Positions 24,123-33,103 of a stretch of 52,198 nt of DNA are shown in pieces (positions within the stretch are counted from its first letter, which is position 1; each line of letters opens with the position of its first letter). The stretch is taken from NCBI GenBank assembly GCA_048370855.1, contig DBGEOK010000090.1:1-52198 (forward strand), read 5' to 3'. This DNA comes from Limiplasma sp048370855. Its GTDB lineage: Bacteria; Bacillota; Clostridia; Christensenellales; Aristaeellaceae. The notes beneath the pieces were generated by a model. That model did not search any database. It had not been told where the DNA came from and saw only the letters and a program-made list of their open reading frames with translations. Made by a program: the position numbers and the translations under genes.

Positions 24123-25382
24123 TTAACCCTCGTCGAGGATCGTCGTCGGGTTCGCCTCGGTCACGTATATCATTCCATCGTACAACACCGCAGGCGGCTG
24201 AAACATCCGGTAGCTTGGCGGCAGAAGGCGCATAAACCAGGCGTAGCGCTCTCCGAGATTGCCCATATACAGGTACTGTGAAATCAGTTCCGCCAGCTCC
24301 GGGCTTTCGGACGCCTCTGCAAAATCCAGCCAGCAAATATCCAGCCCCGCCTGTTTGGCCGCCTTGGCCAGCGGATCATGGGAGTAAAAGACCTGGTTGG
24401 CGCGTTTGCCGGAGGACGCGTCGGGCATGTTTGAGCAGGTTTTATAAAAATCCGTGCCGATGACATAATAACGCCCGTCCATTGCCTTTGCCAGCAGCCT
24501 TCCCATGGAGTCGTAGCTGCCCCACCTGGCCACGTGGACGTTATGCCCGGAGACGAAAATTCGTCCGTGTCCGGCCTTCCGCTCCTGATTTGCGATCCAC
24601 AGGACGTTCTCCGTCATGAGCCTGTCCCTCAGGTCGGCTTGATCCTCGCCCGGCGCGCTTTGCAGCTCGCAATATTGCAGCAGCATATCCGCGAGGTGTA
24701 CGGCCCGCGCGGAGTTTTCCTTGCCCGCCAGCTCGCTTTTGATTTGGGCGAGGGCCTCCACCCGGGCGGTATCGTCATACGCGCCGCTCCAGCCGCCGCC
24801 GTCCATGAGCTTTTCCAGCTCCCCGGTATCCACGCCCAGCTCCCCGCAGGCTTCCATCAGGTAGGAGAAGGAATAAGCGTATCTCTGCATGTCAAAGCCG
24901 TAGAAGCGCAGGTCGTCGCCCTCCGCGGCGCTCAGGTTATACTCGCGCATAAACGTTATCAGCTCCGCCATCTGCTCCGTGCGGTATATAGCAAAGCCGA
25001 TAGCGGCCGCGGCCTGACGGGCCGTGCCCTCGCCGCCGTGGATGTACCGGTTCACCCGCTCGCAGCCGCCATAGTCTCCCTCCAGCGCGAAAGCGCGCAC
25101 GCCGTCGTTTTCCACCAGGCGTTTGAATACGTCTGATTTCAGCTCCTGAAATTCCACGCTTCCATGCGTGGCTTCGCCCAAAGCGATGATTTCGGCGCGC
25201 TCTGGTATGGAAATGTCCTCCAACGTCCCGGCGTAAGCCGCAAACTCCTCCGGATTCGCGCTCTCCCCTGTGCCGAAGCCCCCGAAACGCATGAAAACCG
25301 ACGCCGCCAAAGCCAGCGCCGCGCACAGACATCCTACGATCAGCCATACCCGGCGCCGTTTTTTCCTTGCTTTCCCCGCCAT
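24123..25382 (-). CDS. erythromycin esterase homologue, membrane-anchored
   Basis: A 419-residue protein of the erythromycin esterase (EreA/EreB, PF05139) family. The N-terminus is a positively charged stretch and one membrane segment (about residues 12-30), which would anchor it with the catalytic domain outside. The family's active-site region is LGEATHGSVEF (68-78, with Glu70 and His73), followed by ALEGDYGG, FDMQ and SGHNVHVAR. Most members outside true resistance genes have unknown substrates, so macrolide hydrolysis should not be assumed. The start follows AAAGGGGG. A two-component system lies directly downstream on the same strand. Confidence 0.88.
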   Translation of the reverse strand: MAGKARKKRRRVWLIVGCLCAALALAASVFMRFGGFGTGESANPEEFAAYAGTLEDISIPERAEIIALGEATHGSVEFQELKSDVFKRLVENDGVRAFALEGDYGGCERVNRYIHGGEGTARQAAAAIGFAIYRTEQMAELITFMREYNLSAAEGDDLRFYGFDMQRYAYSFSYLMEACGELGVDTGELEKLMDGGGWSGAYDDTARVEALAQIKSELAGKENSARAVHLADMLLQYCELQSAPGEDQADLRDRLMTENVLWIANQERKAGHGRIFVSGHNVHVARWGSYDSMGRLLAKAMDGRYYVIGTDFYKTCSNMPDASSGKRANQVFYSHDPLAKAAKQAGLDICWLDFAEASESPELAELISQYLYMGNLGERYAWFMRLLPPSYRMFQPPAVLYDGMIYVTEANPTTILDEG

Positions 25383-25689
25383 TACAAATTGCCCCCTTTC
25401 GATTGCTCACCGCTATGATAACAGGCAATTGTAAGGATTTTATCAGGAAACGCGCCTTCGTTTGCGGGCTTGCCATCCTCCTTCGCCCATCCGTTTTAAC
25501 ATACGCGATGCAAGAGGCGCGGATCGTAACGCCCGAAGGGCTTGCGTATCGGATAGCGCAAAAACAATGATGTCAAGCCCGGCAGGCTTCCGGCGAGGTC
25601 CGCCGGAGAAAAGGCGAAGCGGGCGCTCATGCGCCGGGGACAGTTCTTCGCGCAGGAAAAGGCATGGCGGCATGGCCCTTCGACCATGC

Positions 25690-25965
25690 CGCCTCAGACC
25701 GTTGACAAACTCATTTTGGAGTGGCTTGGAGGGGCCGAGGCCCTTTCAAATGAAATCGGTTCGCCTGGCTTTGCCGGCGGTGGGCAGTCTGCCTGTGCAG
25801 ACACCGGCAGACTGTTTTCGCCTTTGGCGAAAATTTCAATCACCGATTTGAAATCGGTGATTGAAACCCTGGCTGGGGAGGTTGCGCCTCCGGCGCAACC
25901 ATACCGGCAGTCCTCATCGAAAAAGATCGCCTTGGCGAGCTTTTCCGACGCCCTGTGGCGGCTTC
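25690..25965. repeat. intergenic hairpin repeat, copy 6, hairpin array
   Basis: The 642-base gap 25383-26024 holds no gene. The repeat starts CTCAGACCGTTGACAAAC and contains a row of hairpins: CAGTCTGCC/GGCAGACTG (25785-25814), TTTTCGCC/GGCGAAAA (25815-25833), a perfect palindrome with 16-base arms around one base (25834-25866), and GGTTGCGCC/GGCGCAACC (25880-25900). It ends in AAAGATCGCCTTGGCGAGCTTTT (25923-25945). The last hairpins are additions not present in copies 2 and 3. It lies just 3' of dapL. 25383-25689 shows no recognisable element. Confidence 0.75.
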
Positions 25966-26024
25966 CCCTTGGCGCTCGTCAGCGGCGTTTTCTGTTTTTT
26001 CTGGCCGGAAGGCTCCAAGCCCCT

Positions 26025-27248
26025 TTAGAAGCCCTTTCGGATTCGTTCTACGGCTTGCTCCGTCTTTTCACGGGTGTTGAAGGCCGTAAGCCGGAAGTAA
26101 CCCTCGCCGCAGGGGCCGAAGCCCGCGCCGGGCGTCCCGACCACGCCGACCCGCTCCAGCAGCCTGTCAAAAAACGTCCAGCTATCCATACCGTCCGGCG
26201 TTTTCATCCAGATATACGGAGCGTCCACGCCGCCGAACACCGTAAAACCCGCCTGCCGCAAACCCTCGCGGATTACCTCCGCGTTTTTGAGATAATAGGC
26301 GATGGTTTCCCGGCACTGGGAAGCGCCGTCGGGGCTGTATACCGCCTCAGCCGCGCGCTGAACCGGATAGCTCACGCCGTTAAACTTGGAGCCCATGCGC
26401 CGCTTCCACATCTGGTTGAGCTCCACCGGTTCCCCCCGTCCGTTCAGTCCCTTCACCGCATGAGGGATCACCATGAAGCCGCACCTCGTGCCTGTAAAGC
26501 CGGCGGTTTTGGAGTAGCTGCAGCACTCGATCGCAACCTCGCGGGCGCCCTCCACCTCGTAGATGCTCCTGGGCGCGCCGGAGGTGATAAACGCCTTGTA
26601 AGCGGCGTCGTACACAATGACGCTGCCGTTCCTCCGCGCGTAATCCACAAAGGCTCCGAGCTGCTCCCTGGTGAGCGTAGTCCCCGTGGGGTTGTTGGGA
26701 TAGCAAAGGTAGATCACATCCACGGGGCGGTCGGGCAGGGGGGGGACAAAGCCGTTTTCCTCGTTGCACGGCAGATAGCACAGCTGATCCCACCGGTCGT
26801 TGACATAGGTTCCGGCGCGGCCCGCCATGGCGTTGGAATCCACATACACGGGATACACCGGGTCGGTGACGGCGATAACCGCGTCGTCGCTGAATAGCTC
26901 CTGGACGTTGGAGACGTCGCATTTTGCGCCGTCCGAAACAAACACCTCGTCAGCGGCGAATTGGATGCCGAGGGCGCGATAATCGTGCTCCAGGATCGCG
27001 TCTACCAAAAAACCATATCCATAATCCGGGCCGTAGCCATGAAAGGTTTCGGCCCGTCCCATCCCGCGCGCGGCCTTCTCCATCGCCTCTGCCACGGCGG
27101 GCGCGAGCGGGCGCGTGACGTCGCCAATACCCAGGCGGATCAGGTCCACGCCGGGATTGGCGGACGAGTATTCCTTTACGCGCCGGGCGATTTCGGCAAA
27201 AAGATAGCTGCCGGGCAGCTTTTCATAGTTTGGGTTCACCTTCAGCAT
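26025..27248 (-). CDS. dapL: LL-diaminopimelate aminotransferase
   Basis: Converts tetrahydrodipicolinate directly to LL-2,6-diaminopimelate with glutamate and pyridoxal phosphate, bypassing the succinylase or acetylase branch. The 407-residue fold-type I enzyme begins with the family block NPNYEKLPGSYLFAEIARRV. It shows YPNNPTGT, DAAYKAF and the PLP lysine in CSYSKTAGFTGTR, followed by SKFNGVSYPVQRAAEAVY. The start has GGGAGG. It lies 13 bases after dapF, forming dapF-dapL. With asd, dapA and dapB at the left end of the window this completes the DapL-type route to meso-diaminopimelate. Confidence 0.96.
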   Translation of the reverse strand: MLKVNPNYEKLPGSYLFAEIARRVKEYSSANPGVDLIRLGIGDVTRPLAPAVAEAMEKAARGMGRAETFHGYGPDYGYGFLVDAILEHDYRALGIQFAADEVFVSDGAKCDVSNVQELFSDDAVIAVTDPVYPVYVDSNAMAGRAGTYVNDRWDQLCYLPCNEENGFVPPLPDRPVDVIYLCYPNNPTGTTLTREQLGAFVDYARRNGSVIVYDAAYKAFITSGAPRSIYEVEGAREVAIECCSYSKTAGFTGTRCGFMVIPHAVKGLNGRGEPVELNQMWKRRMGSKFNGVSYPVQRAAEAVYSPDGASQCRETIAYYLKNAEVIREGLRQAGFTVFGGVDAPYIWMKTPDGMDSWTFFDRLLERVGVVGTPGAGFGPCGEGYFRLTAFNTREKTEQAVERIRKGF

Positions 27249-27261
27249 CGCATGTCCTCCC

Positions 27262-28101
27262 TCAAACGTCCTGGAGCCATACCCCGTCGTACACGAAGGT
27301 CGCGGGGCCGGTCATGTATACATGACCCTCGGTTTCGTCCCATTCGATCATCAGCTTCCCGCCGGGCAGCTCCACCTCCGCGGCGCGCCCGCATAAGCCG
27401 TTAAGCACAGAGGCGACCATCGCGGCGCACGCGCCGGTCCCGCAGGCAAGGGTCTCGCCCGTGCCGCGCTCCCACACGCGCATGCGGATGTGCGATCGGT
27501 CCAATGCCTGAACAAACTCCACGTTTGTTTTTTGGGGAAAAAGAGGATGGTTTTCCAGCAGCGGACCGTCGGTTGTCACCGGCGCGGTTCGCGGGTCCTC
27601 CACAAACGTCACCGCATGAGGGTTTCCCATATTGACCAGCGTAACGGCATATTCGCGGCCCTCTACGCTCAACGGAAGCCCGAGGACGGGGTTCCCCTCC
27701 GCCTTGGACGGTATGGAGGGCCCGCTCAGCTCCGGCGTGCCCATGTCCACGCGCACGCTGCGCACCTTGCCGCCGGCCAAGGTGCAGCGCACCTTCTTGA
27801 TCTTCCCGCCGGTTTCAATGGTGAAATCCGTTTTGTCCGTCAGCCCGCGATCGTGGCAATACTTCGCCACGCACCGGATTCCGTTGCCGCACATCCCGCT
27901 TTCGCTGCCGTCGTTGTTAAACATCCGCATGCGAAAGTCCGCCCGGTCGCTCGGCAGGATCATAATAAGCCCGTCGGCTCCGCAGCCGAAGTGGTAACGG
28001 CTCATGCGCACGCTGAGCGCGGCGGGGTCCTGAACCTCTTCCTCAAAGCCGTTGATGTAGAGATAATCGTTCCCGATGCCTTCCATTTTGGTAAAGCGCA
28101 T
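27262..28101 (-). CDS. dapF: diaminopimelate epimerase
   Basis: Epimerises LL- to meso-diaminopimelate by a two-cysteine mechanism. The 279-residue protein has both catalytic cysteines in conserved context: SGMCGNGIRC (Cys71) and LACGTGACA (Cys220), plus KMEGIGNDY at the N-terminus. I chose the ATG at 28101 because it gives the family N-terminus and follows GCGGGGGAA; a frame running to 28653 crosses the promoter and the dispersed repeat and is not real. It is the first gene of dapF-dapL. Confidence 0.97.
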   Translation of the reverse strand: MRFTKMEGIGNDYLYINGFEEEVQDPAALSVRMSRYHFGCGADGLIMILPSDRADFRMRMFNNDGSESGMCGNGIRCVAKYCHDRGLTDKTDFTIETGGKIKKVRCTLAGGKVRSVRVDMGTPELSGPSIPSKAEGNPVLGLPLSVEGREYAVTLVNMGNPHAVTFVEDPRTAPVTTDGPLLENHPLFPQKTNVEFVQALDRSHIRMRVWERGTGETLACGTGACAAMVASVLNGLCGRAAEVELPGGKLMIEWDETEGHVYMTGPATFVYDGVWLQDV

Positions 28102-28139
28102 GCGTTCCCCCGCTTTCCTGTCAAATCTCACGCGGGAAT

Positions 28140-28169
28140 AGTATACCATAAACGGGTAGTTTTGAACAA
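28140..28169 (-). promoter_or_regulatory. promoter of dapF-dapL
   Basis: On the minus strand TTGTTC (28169-28164) and TATACT (28145-28140) are 18 bases apart, about 40 bases before the dapF start. Confidence 0.6.
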
Positions 28170-28194
28170 TCGCGGCAGAGAAATGCGCCGCGGC

Positions 28195-28385
28195 CCCTTC
28201 CGGAAGCGGCCGGGAAGATTTTTGGCGGGAAGGGGCGAAGCTCGCCTTACGGCTATTTTTTCCGACTCGAATTGATGTTTCGGCCAAGGCCGAAATTCCC
28301 CAGCCAGGCGAACCGATTTCATTTGGAGGGACCGAGGCCCCTCCAAGCCACTCCAAAATGGGTTTGTCAACGGCCTGAGGGCTTC
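28195..28385. repeat. intergenic hairpin repeat, copy 7
   Basis: Reverse-oriented copy in the 442-base gap between the L,D-transpeptidase gene and the dapF promoter. It has GAAGCTCGCC (28239-28248), a hairpin TTTCGGCC/GGCCGAAA (28278-28295), CCAGGCGAACCG, CCGATTTCATTTGGAGGG (28313-28330), the GACCGAGGCCCCTCC palindrome half and CAAAATGGGTTTGTCAACGG, then CCTGAGG. It lies 3' of the L,D-transpeptidase gene. 28386-28543 holds no clear element. Confidence 0.75.
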
Positions 28386-28543
28386 GCCCACAGAACCCTT
28401 TTTCTGAGGCCGAGTTTATGGCTTTAAAAAGCCCGCTGCCCTGTCGGGCAACGGGCGGCGATTGAGATGGCGATCCTTGTCGGAGTCGCAGGGGGCACCT
28501 TAGCATCCTTCGTTCTTCGCGCGTAAACCCCGCCCGAAGCTCC

Positions 28544-29749
28544 CTATTCGGCGTTGCGAATGGTAATCTGCACATTGCTGGAGCCGGTATCCAAAACCTT
28601 CTGCCCCGCGTCCTCTGGGTCCGTTTCGGAGCCCTGGGAGGCGTTGGCGGCAAGCTCCGCCTCCGTCACCGACCCGCGCGCCAGGTTTTCCTGGTCTATC
28701 ACGCTTTTACGCTTGACCGGCGTACAGCTTGGGCATGGGTCCAGCTTGGCGAAATCCGCCGTGTCCAGTTCGCCGTATCGGAAACCCGTCAGCGGCAGGT
28801 ATTGCTTTTTCACGCTGCCGCAGGTGGCCGTGGAATGATAGTACGAGCCTCTGTCCGGGTTATAATACAGCTCTGTTTCGTCGTCCGGATAGGGCAGCGT
28901 CCTGCCGCGGTCGTCCCAAACGATCACCTTGGTGTTCTTTTGATAGTGATCCCAAAGCCAGCGGATGCTGAGGCCATCCTCGTTGGCGATGCGGGCGGTG
29001 CGCACGCAGCCGTGGCTGGCCCTCTGTCCAAGCTGCTCCTCCCATTTGGTAAAGCGCTTGGTCCCGTCCGCCAGCAGGTTGTAGGGAACCTGATGGATCA
29101 TATCGCCGCCGTTGAAGCGGATGGCCATATCGCAGATCATACCCTCGCTGTCAAACGCGCCCACGCGGCTGACGGTCAGGTATTCGCCCGCGGCCGTCTC
29201 GTTGTACGGCTGCTTGTCGTTGGGCAGGCCGGTGGAAACCGCGCAGCTTGACCAATACTTGCCCTTGACAAACACGTGAAGCTGCTGCGTCAGCTTGTCG
29301 ATGATGATGCCGTACTCGTCGCTTGGGGTAACGGTCTTGAGCAGCCTGGTCTTGACGTAGCCGCGGATGACGCGGTTGTAATAATCCAGGCCCTCGATCA
29401 GCGTCCAGCCGTCCTCGTCCTCGCCCAGCACATGCACCGCGGCGGAGGTGCCGTTAATGAAGCCGCCAAGCTTGTCGTTGTTCACCTTTTCCCCGTCGGG
29501 CGTTACGCGCGGGTAGACATATTCCTTCTGATCCACGTCCAGCACGGTGATGGGCTTCATTAGCAGCTCCCAGCAGGCTTCCTCGTCCGTGATATCGTAG
29601 GCAAAGTCCTCGCCAAACCAAACCTCGCCCGTATCGTAGCCTTCCAGCCATTCCGCGACCGTTTTGGCGGACGCGGCGGCGGGCAACAGGGAAACCGACA
29701 GCAGGGCGGTTAAAAGAATCGCCATGGTTCTTTGAATCGTCCTTTTCAT
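28544..29749 (-). CDS. L,D-transpeptidase (YkuD) with C-terminal Cys-rich domain
   Basis: Forms 3-3 cross-links between diaminopimelate residues in peptidoglycan, or attaches proteins, outside the membrane. The 401-residue protein has a signal peptide (cleavage near residue 28, ASA-K), an SH3-like segment (about 66-135), then a YkuD domain with His219 and the catalytic SHGCVR (245-250, Cys248). The C-terminus has YYHSTATC..PCPSC (His305, Cys310, Cys339, Cys342), which looks like a small metal-binding domain, and a polar tail. I chose the ATG at 29749 with GGAGGG upstream and a normal signal peptide. It lies 19 bases after the acyl ligase gene, so it may be cotranscribed. Confidence 0.92.
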   Translation of the reverse strand: MKRTIQRTMAILLTALLSVSLLPAAASAKTVAEWLEGYDTGEVWFGEDFAYDITDEEACWELLMKPITVLDVDQKEYVYPRVTPDGEKVNNDKLGGFINGTSAAVHVLGEDEDGWTLIEGLDYYNRVIRGYVKTRLLKTVTPSDEYGIIIDKLTQQLHVFVKGKYWSSCAVSTGLPNDKQPYNETAAGEYLTVSRVGAFDSEGMICDMAIRFNGGDMIHQVPYNLLADGTKRFTKWEEQLGQRASHGCVRTARIANEDGLSIRWLWDHYQKNTKVIVWDDRGRTLPYPDDETELYYNPDRGSYYHSTATCGSVKKQYLPLTGFRYGELDTADFAKLDPCPSCTPVKRKSVIDQENLARGSVTEAELAANASQGSETDPEDAGQKVLDTGSSNVQITIRNAE

Positions 29750-29768
29750 GGTGCGTACCCTCCATTGG

Positions 29769-31442
29769 TTAGTGTTGATCCTTCTGACGCAGCTCCACGC
29801 GGCGGATTTTTCCGCTGATGGTCTTTGGGAGCTCGCTGACAAATTCGATGACGCGCGGGTATTTATAGGGCGCCGTGGTGCGCTTGACGTGCTCCTGAAG
29901 CTCCTTTTTCAGCGCCTCGCCCGCCTCGTAGCCGGGCTTGAGCACGATGGTCGCCTTGACCACCTGGCCGCGTAGCTCGTCCGGAACCGCGGTAATAGCG
30001 GTTTCCAGCACCGCCGGATGCTCCAGCAGCGCGCTCTCCACCTCAAACGGCCCGATGCGGTAGCCGCTGGATTTGATAACGTCGTCCGCGCGGCCCACAT
30101 ACCAGTAGTAACCCCATTCATCGCGCCACGCCACGTCCCCCGTATGGTAGACGCCGTTGTCCCAAACGGTCCTTGTCAGCTCCGGGTCCTCGTAATAGCC
30201 GGAGAACATGCCGATGGGCAGCGCGTCGCCGTCCGTGCGGATCACGATTTCGCCCGTCACGCCCGCCGGGCAGCTATTGCCCCCGTCGTCCACCAGGTCC
30301 ACGTCAAAGATGGGGCTTGGCTTACCCATGCTGCCGGGACACACCTTCATAAAGGGGAAGGTGGCCAGCGTCACCACCAGCTCCGTCTGGCCGAAAGCCT
30401 CCAGCAGAGGGATGCCTGTGCGTTTGAGCCATTCGGCCGCCATATCCGGGTTCAGCGGCTCGCCGGCGACGGCGCAGTGCCGAAGCCTGCTCAGGTCATA
30501 GCCGGCGAAGTTTTCCTGAAGCATATAGCGGTACATGGTGGGCGGGGCGCAGAAGGTGGTCACGCCATAGTCCGCCATCTGCCGAAGGATATCCTTGGCG
30601 ATGAAGCGCTCAAACTCGTAAACGAACACGGCGCTGCCGGTCAGCCATTGGCCGTACAGCTTGCCCCAAACGCTTTTGGCCCAGCCCGTCTCGCTGATGG
30701 TGAAATGCAGCCCGCCGTCGACGCACTGCTGCCAGTACAGGCTGGTCACGATATGGCCCAGCGGATAGTAATGGTCGTGCGTGACCATTTTGGGCATCCC
30801 CGTGGTGCCGCTGGTAAAATAGAGGAGCAGAAGGTCGTGGTTGCACGGATACGCCTCGCCAACGGGCTTGTCCCAAACGGGGCTTTGGAGCGGCATTTCC
30901 CTTTCATAGCTGTGAAAGCCCTTGCGCTCCCCTGATAAGACCATCGCATGCCGCAGGCTTTCGCATTCGCGCATGGCCGTCTCGGCGGATTGAAGCACGC
31001 CCTCGTCCTTGTGGGAGATGACCACCATTTGAATCCTGGCCGCGTTTACGCGGTACAGCACGTCCTTTTCAGTCAGCAGATGCGTGGCGGGCACCGCGAC
31101 CGCGCCCAGCTTATGAAGCGCCATCATGATGGGCCAGAACTGGAGATGGCGGCGCAGAATGAGCATGACCTTGTCGCCCTTCTTTACGCCCAGCGAACGA
31201 AACAGGTTGGCCGCCCGGTCGCTTTCCGCCTTTAGCTGCCCAAAGGTATAACGGACGCAGGCGCCCGTTTCATCCGTCCAGAGCACGGCCAGGCGCTCGG
31301 GCTCCCGTTCCGCGATCCGGTCCGCGACGTCATAGGCGAAGTTAAAGCTTTCCGGCCGGGTGATGCGGAATTTTTTGTTAAAGTCGTCATAAGTGGAAAA
31401 TTCTGTGGGACAGTCAAGGTAATCGTAGCAGACGGGCTTCAT
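29769..31442 (-). CDS. AMP-forming acyl-CoA synthetase, medium-chain type
   Basis: Activates a carboxylic acid as an acyl-adenylate and passes it to CoA. The 557-residue protein has YFTSGTTGMPKMVTH (P-loop-like core, near 208-222), the FGQTE motif, YHTGD, KSSGYRIGPFEVE hinge region, and the catalytic lysine in TISGKIRR at the end. The pattern fits ACSM-like or acetyl/propionyl-type ligases; the acid is unknown. The ATG at 31442 overlaps the regulator's stop by one base (TGATG), so the two are translationally coupled; a GTG one codon upstream is an alternative. The regulator probably controls the ligase in response to its substrate or product. Confidence 0.9.
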   Translation of the reverse strand: MKPVCYDYLDCPTEFSTYDDFNKKFRITRPESFNFAYDVADRIAEREPERLAVLWTDETGACVRYTFGQLKAESDRAANLFRSLGVKKGDKVMLILRRHLQFWPIMMALHKLGAVAVPATHLLTEKDVLYRVNAARIQMVVISHKDEGVLQSAETAMRECESLRHAMVLSGERKGFHSYEREMPLQSPVWDKPVGEAYPCNHDLLLLYFTSGTTGMPKMVTHDHYYPLGHIVTSLYWQQCVDGGLHFTISETGWAKSVWGKLYGQWLTGSAVFVYEFERFIAKDILRQMADYGVTTFCAPPTMYRYMLQENFAGYDLSRLRHCAVAGEPLNPDMAAEWLKRTGIPLLEAFGQTELVVTLATFPFMKVCPGSMGKPSPIFDVDLVDDGGNSCPAGVTGEIVIRTDGDALPIGMFSGYYEDPELTRTVWDNGVYHTGDVAWRDEWGYYWYVGRADDVIKSSGYRIGPFEVESALLEHPAVLETAITAVPDELRGQVVKATIVLKPGYEAGEALKKELQEHVKRTTAPYKYPRVIEFVSELPKTISGKIRRVELRQKDQH

Positions 31443-32020
31443 CACGCCTTCGCCCCCTCTTTGACCACCACGGCGATGAAGCGGCAGTCGCCCTCCACCG
31501 CGTACATCACATGCGGCAGGCTGCTGTCATAATAGACGCTGTCGCCCTCCTTCAAATACAGCTCGTTGCCGCCCAGCTCCATTTTCAGCGTGCCCTCCAG
31601 CACATAGTCGAACTCCTGCCCCTCGTGGCTGTGCGCCTGCTTGACGGCGTCGGGCTCGTCCTGCCGGACGGTCACGATAAACGGCTCCGCCAGCTTGTCG
31701 CGGAAATTGTAAGCAAGGTGGTGATATTCATACTGCCGGCGCCGGTTAAACCTGAGGCCGCGGCCCTTGCGCGTAAGGATATAGCCATGCAGCCTGGGGC
31801 TTTCGCCCGTCAGCAGGTCGCTGATATCCACGCCCAGCACCTCTGCGATATTAAACAGGTGAGAAAAAGAAAAATCACGCGTGCCCGTCTCATACGCCTC
31901 GTACTCGGCGGGATCAATCCCCGCTTGCCGCGCCGTTTCCTCGGCCGTCAGGCCCGCGATGTCCCGCAGGTCGCGGATGCGCATGGCGATCAGTTGAATT
32001 TGTTCGGTGTTTTCACCCAT
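31442..32020 (-). CDS. XRE-cupin transcriptional regulator
   Basis: A 192-residue regulator: an N-terminal helix-turn-helix (about residues 11-66, with GLTAEETARQAGIDPAEYEAYE) and a C-terminal cupin sensor domain (about 105-187, with HSHEGQEFDYVLEGTL and SVYYDSSLPH). The His-Glu-His set in the cupin could bind a metal and a small acid. The start follows GGGGAGG. It is translationally coupled to the downstream acyl ligase. Family members commonly control the genes they sit beside. Confidence 0.92.
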   Translation of the reverse strand: MGENTEQIQLIAMRIRDLRDIAGLTAEETARQAGIDPAEYEAYETGTRDFSFSHLFNIAEVLGVDISDLLTGESPRLHGYILTRKGRGLRFNRRRQYEYHHLAYNFRDKLAEPFIVTVRQDEPDAVKQAHSHEGQEFDYVLEGTLKMELGGNELYLKEGDSVYYDSSLPHVMYAVEGDCRFIAVVVKEGAKA

Positions 32021-32152
32021 GGAGATTCCTCCCCTTTCGCGGACCCTCCGGCCCTTCTTCGGTATCTCTCCAAACCGTTTCAGCCCTTTGTTTCAGATAC
32101 GGAAGAAGCATACCATGCGCGAAGACGGGATGTCAAGAATGGGGCCGATGTT

Positions 32153-33058
32153 TTACAGAGCGCTCAAATAGCGGGCAAAGTTTTCACCCGCGACGGCCCT
32201 CACAAGCGGCTCGCCGAATCCGCGGGCGCGCATGCGTTCCAGCAGCGCGGGCACGTCGCCCGCGTGCCGAAGCCCCAAGGGGTATTCGTCGATACCGTCA
32301 AAATCGCTGCCCAGCCCCACGCAGCGCTCGCCGCCCCTGTCGCACATATGCGCGATATGGTCAATGACCCGGTCGATATCCGCTTTTCCGCTATCGTCCA
32401 AAAACCAGGGATAGAAATTGACTCCCACGTAGCCGCCCGCCTGAAAAAGAGCGCGAAGCTGGGGGTCCGTCAGATTCCGGGGGTGGTTGCACAGCGCCCG
32501 CGCGCAGCTATGCGACGCCATGGGCGGCGCGGGCCCGTCCAGCGTCTCCCACATTCCGCGCTCGTTTAAGTGCGATACGTCCACCGCCATGCGGTATTGG
32601 CGCATGCGGAAAACCACCTCTCGCCCAAAGGGGGTCAGTCCCGCGCCGTTTCCGCCCTTTGCCGGCTGGGCGAGGCGGTTTTCATGGTTCCATACCAGGC
32701 CCGCCGCGCGCACGCCCAAGCCGGCAAAGCGCTCCACGCTCGCGGGATCGTCGCCGAACGCCTCGCCGCCCTCGATGGTCAGCATGGCGTTGGCCACGCC
32801 TTCCTTTGCCTGGGTAAGCTCCGTCACCTGGAAAAAGCCCTGGCTTTTCAGTTGTTCAAACGCCGCCAGCTCGCGCGCCACAATATCGGCGTCGTCGCCC
32901 CGCATGCCGTTCGCGCCCACGAAAAGGGCGAGCGCCTGGACGCGCACGTCGCTTGTGCCCGTCAGGCGCTCCACGGTAACGTCAAGGGGGTCCTCCGGCC
33001 TACGCGCCTTGTTCTGCATGGCGTAAAGCGTATCGGCATGAGTATCGCAAATCAGCAT
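32153..33058 (-). CDS. membrane dipeptidase, M19 family
   Basis: A 301-residue zinc dipeptidase of the renal dipeptidase type, which cleaves dipeptides including those with D-residues. Metal ligands are visible in DTHADTL (residues 5-11), EGGEAF (about 95-100), DVSHLNERGMWE and ASHSCAR, with GSDFDGID at the end. There is no signal peptide, so the enzyme is cytoplasmic, as for most clostridial members. The start follows GAGGGAGG. It lies 45 bases after the GuaA-like gene and 132 bases before the XRE-cupin gene on the same strand. Confidence 0.93.
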   Translation of the reverse strand: MLICDTHADTLYAMQNKARRPEDPLDVTVERLTGTSDVRVQALALFVGANGMRGDDADIVARELAAFEQLKSQGFFQVTELTQAKEGVANAMLTIEGGEAFGDDPASVERFAGLGVRAAGLVWNHENRLAQPAKGGNGAGLTPFGREVVFRMRQYRMAVDVSHLNERGMWETLDGPAPPMASHSCARALCNHPRNLTDPQLRALFQAGGYVGVNFYPWFLDDSGKADIDRVIDHIAHMCDRGGERCVGLGSDFDGIDEYPLGLRHAGDVPALLERMRARGFGEPLVRAVAGENFARYLSAL

Positions 33059-33103
33059 GTTCGCCGCCTCCCTCGGCCAATGGCTATGCCCGGGAAGTCG
33101 ATG

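Noticed and set aside
24123..25382. Macrolide resistance gene
   Set aside because: Only the family is recognisable; most chromosomal members have other or unknown substrates.
25690..25965. CRISPR array
   Set aside because: The hairpins are all different and there is no regular repeat-spacer pattern or cas gene.
27262..28653. 463-residue version of DapF
   Set aside because: The extension runs through the dapF promoter and a repeat copy, and DapF is normally about 280 residues.
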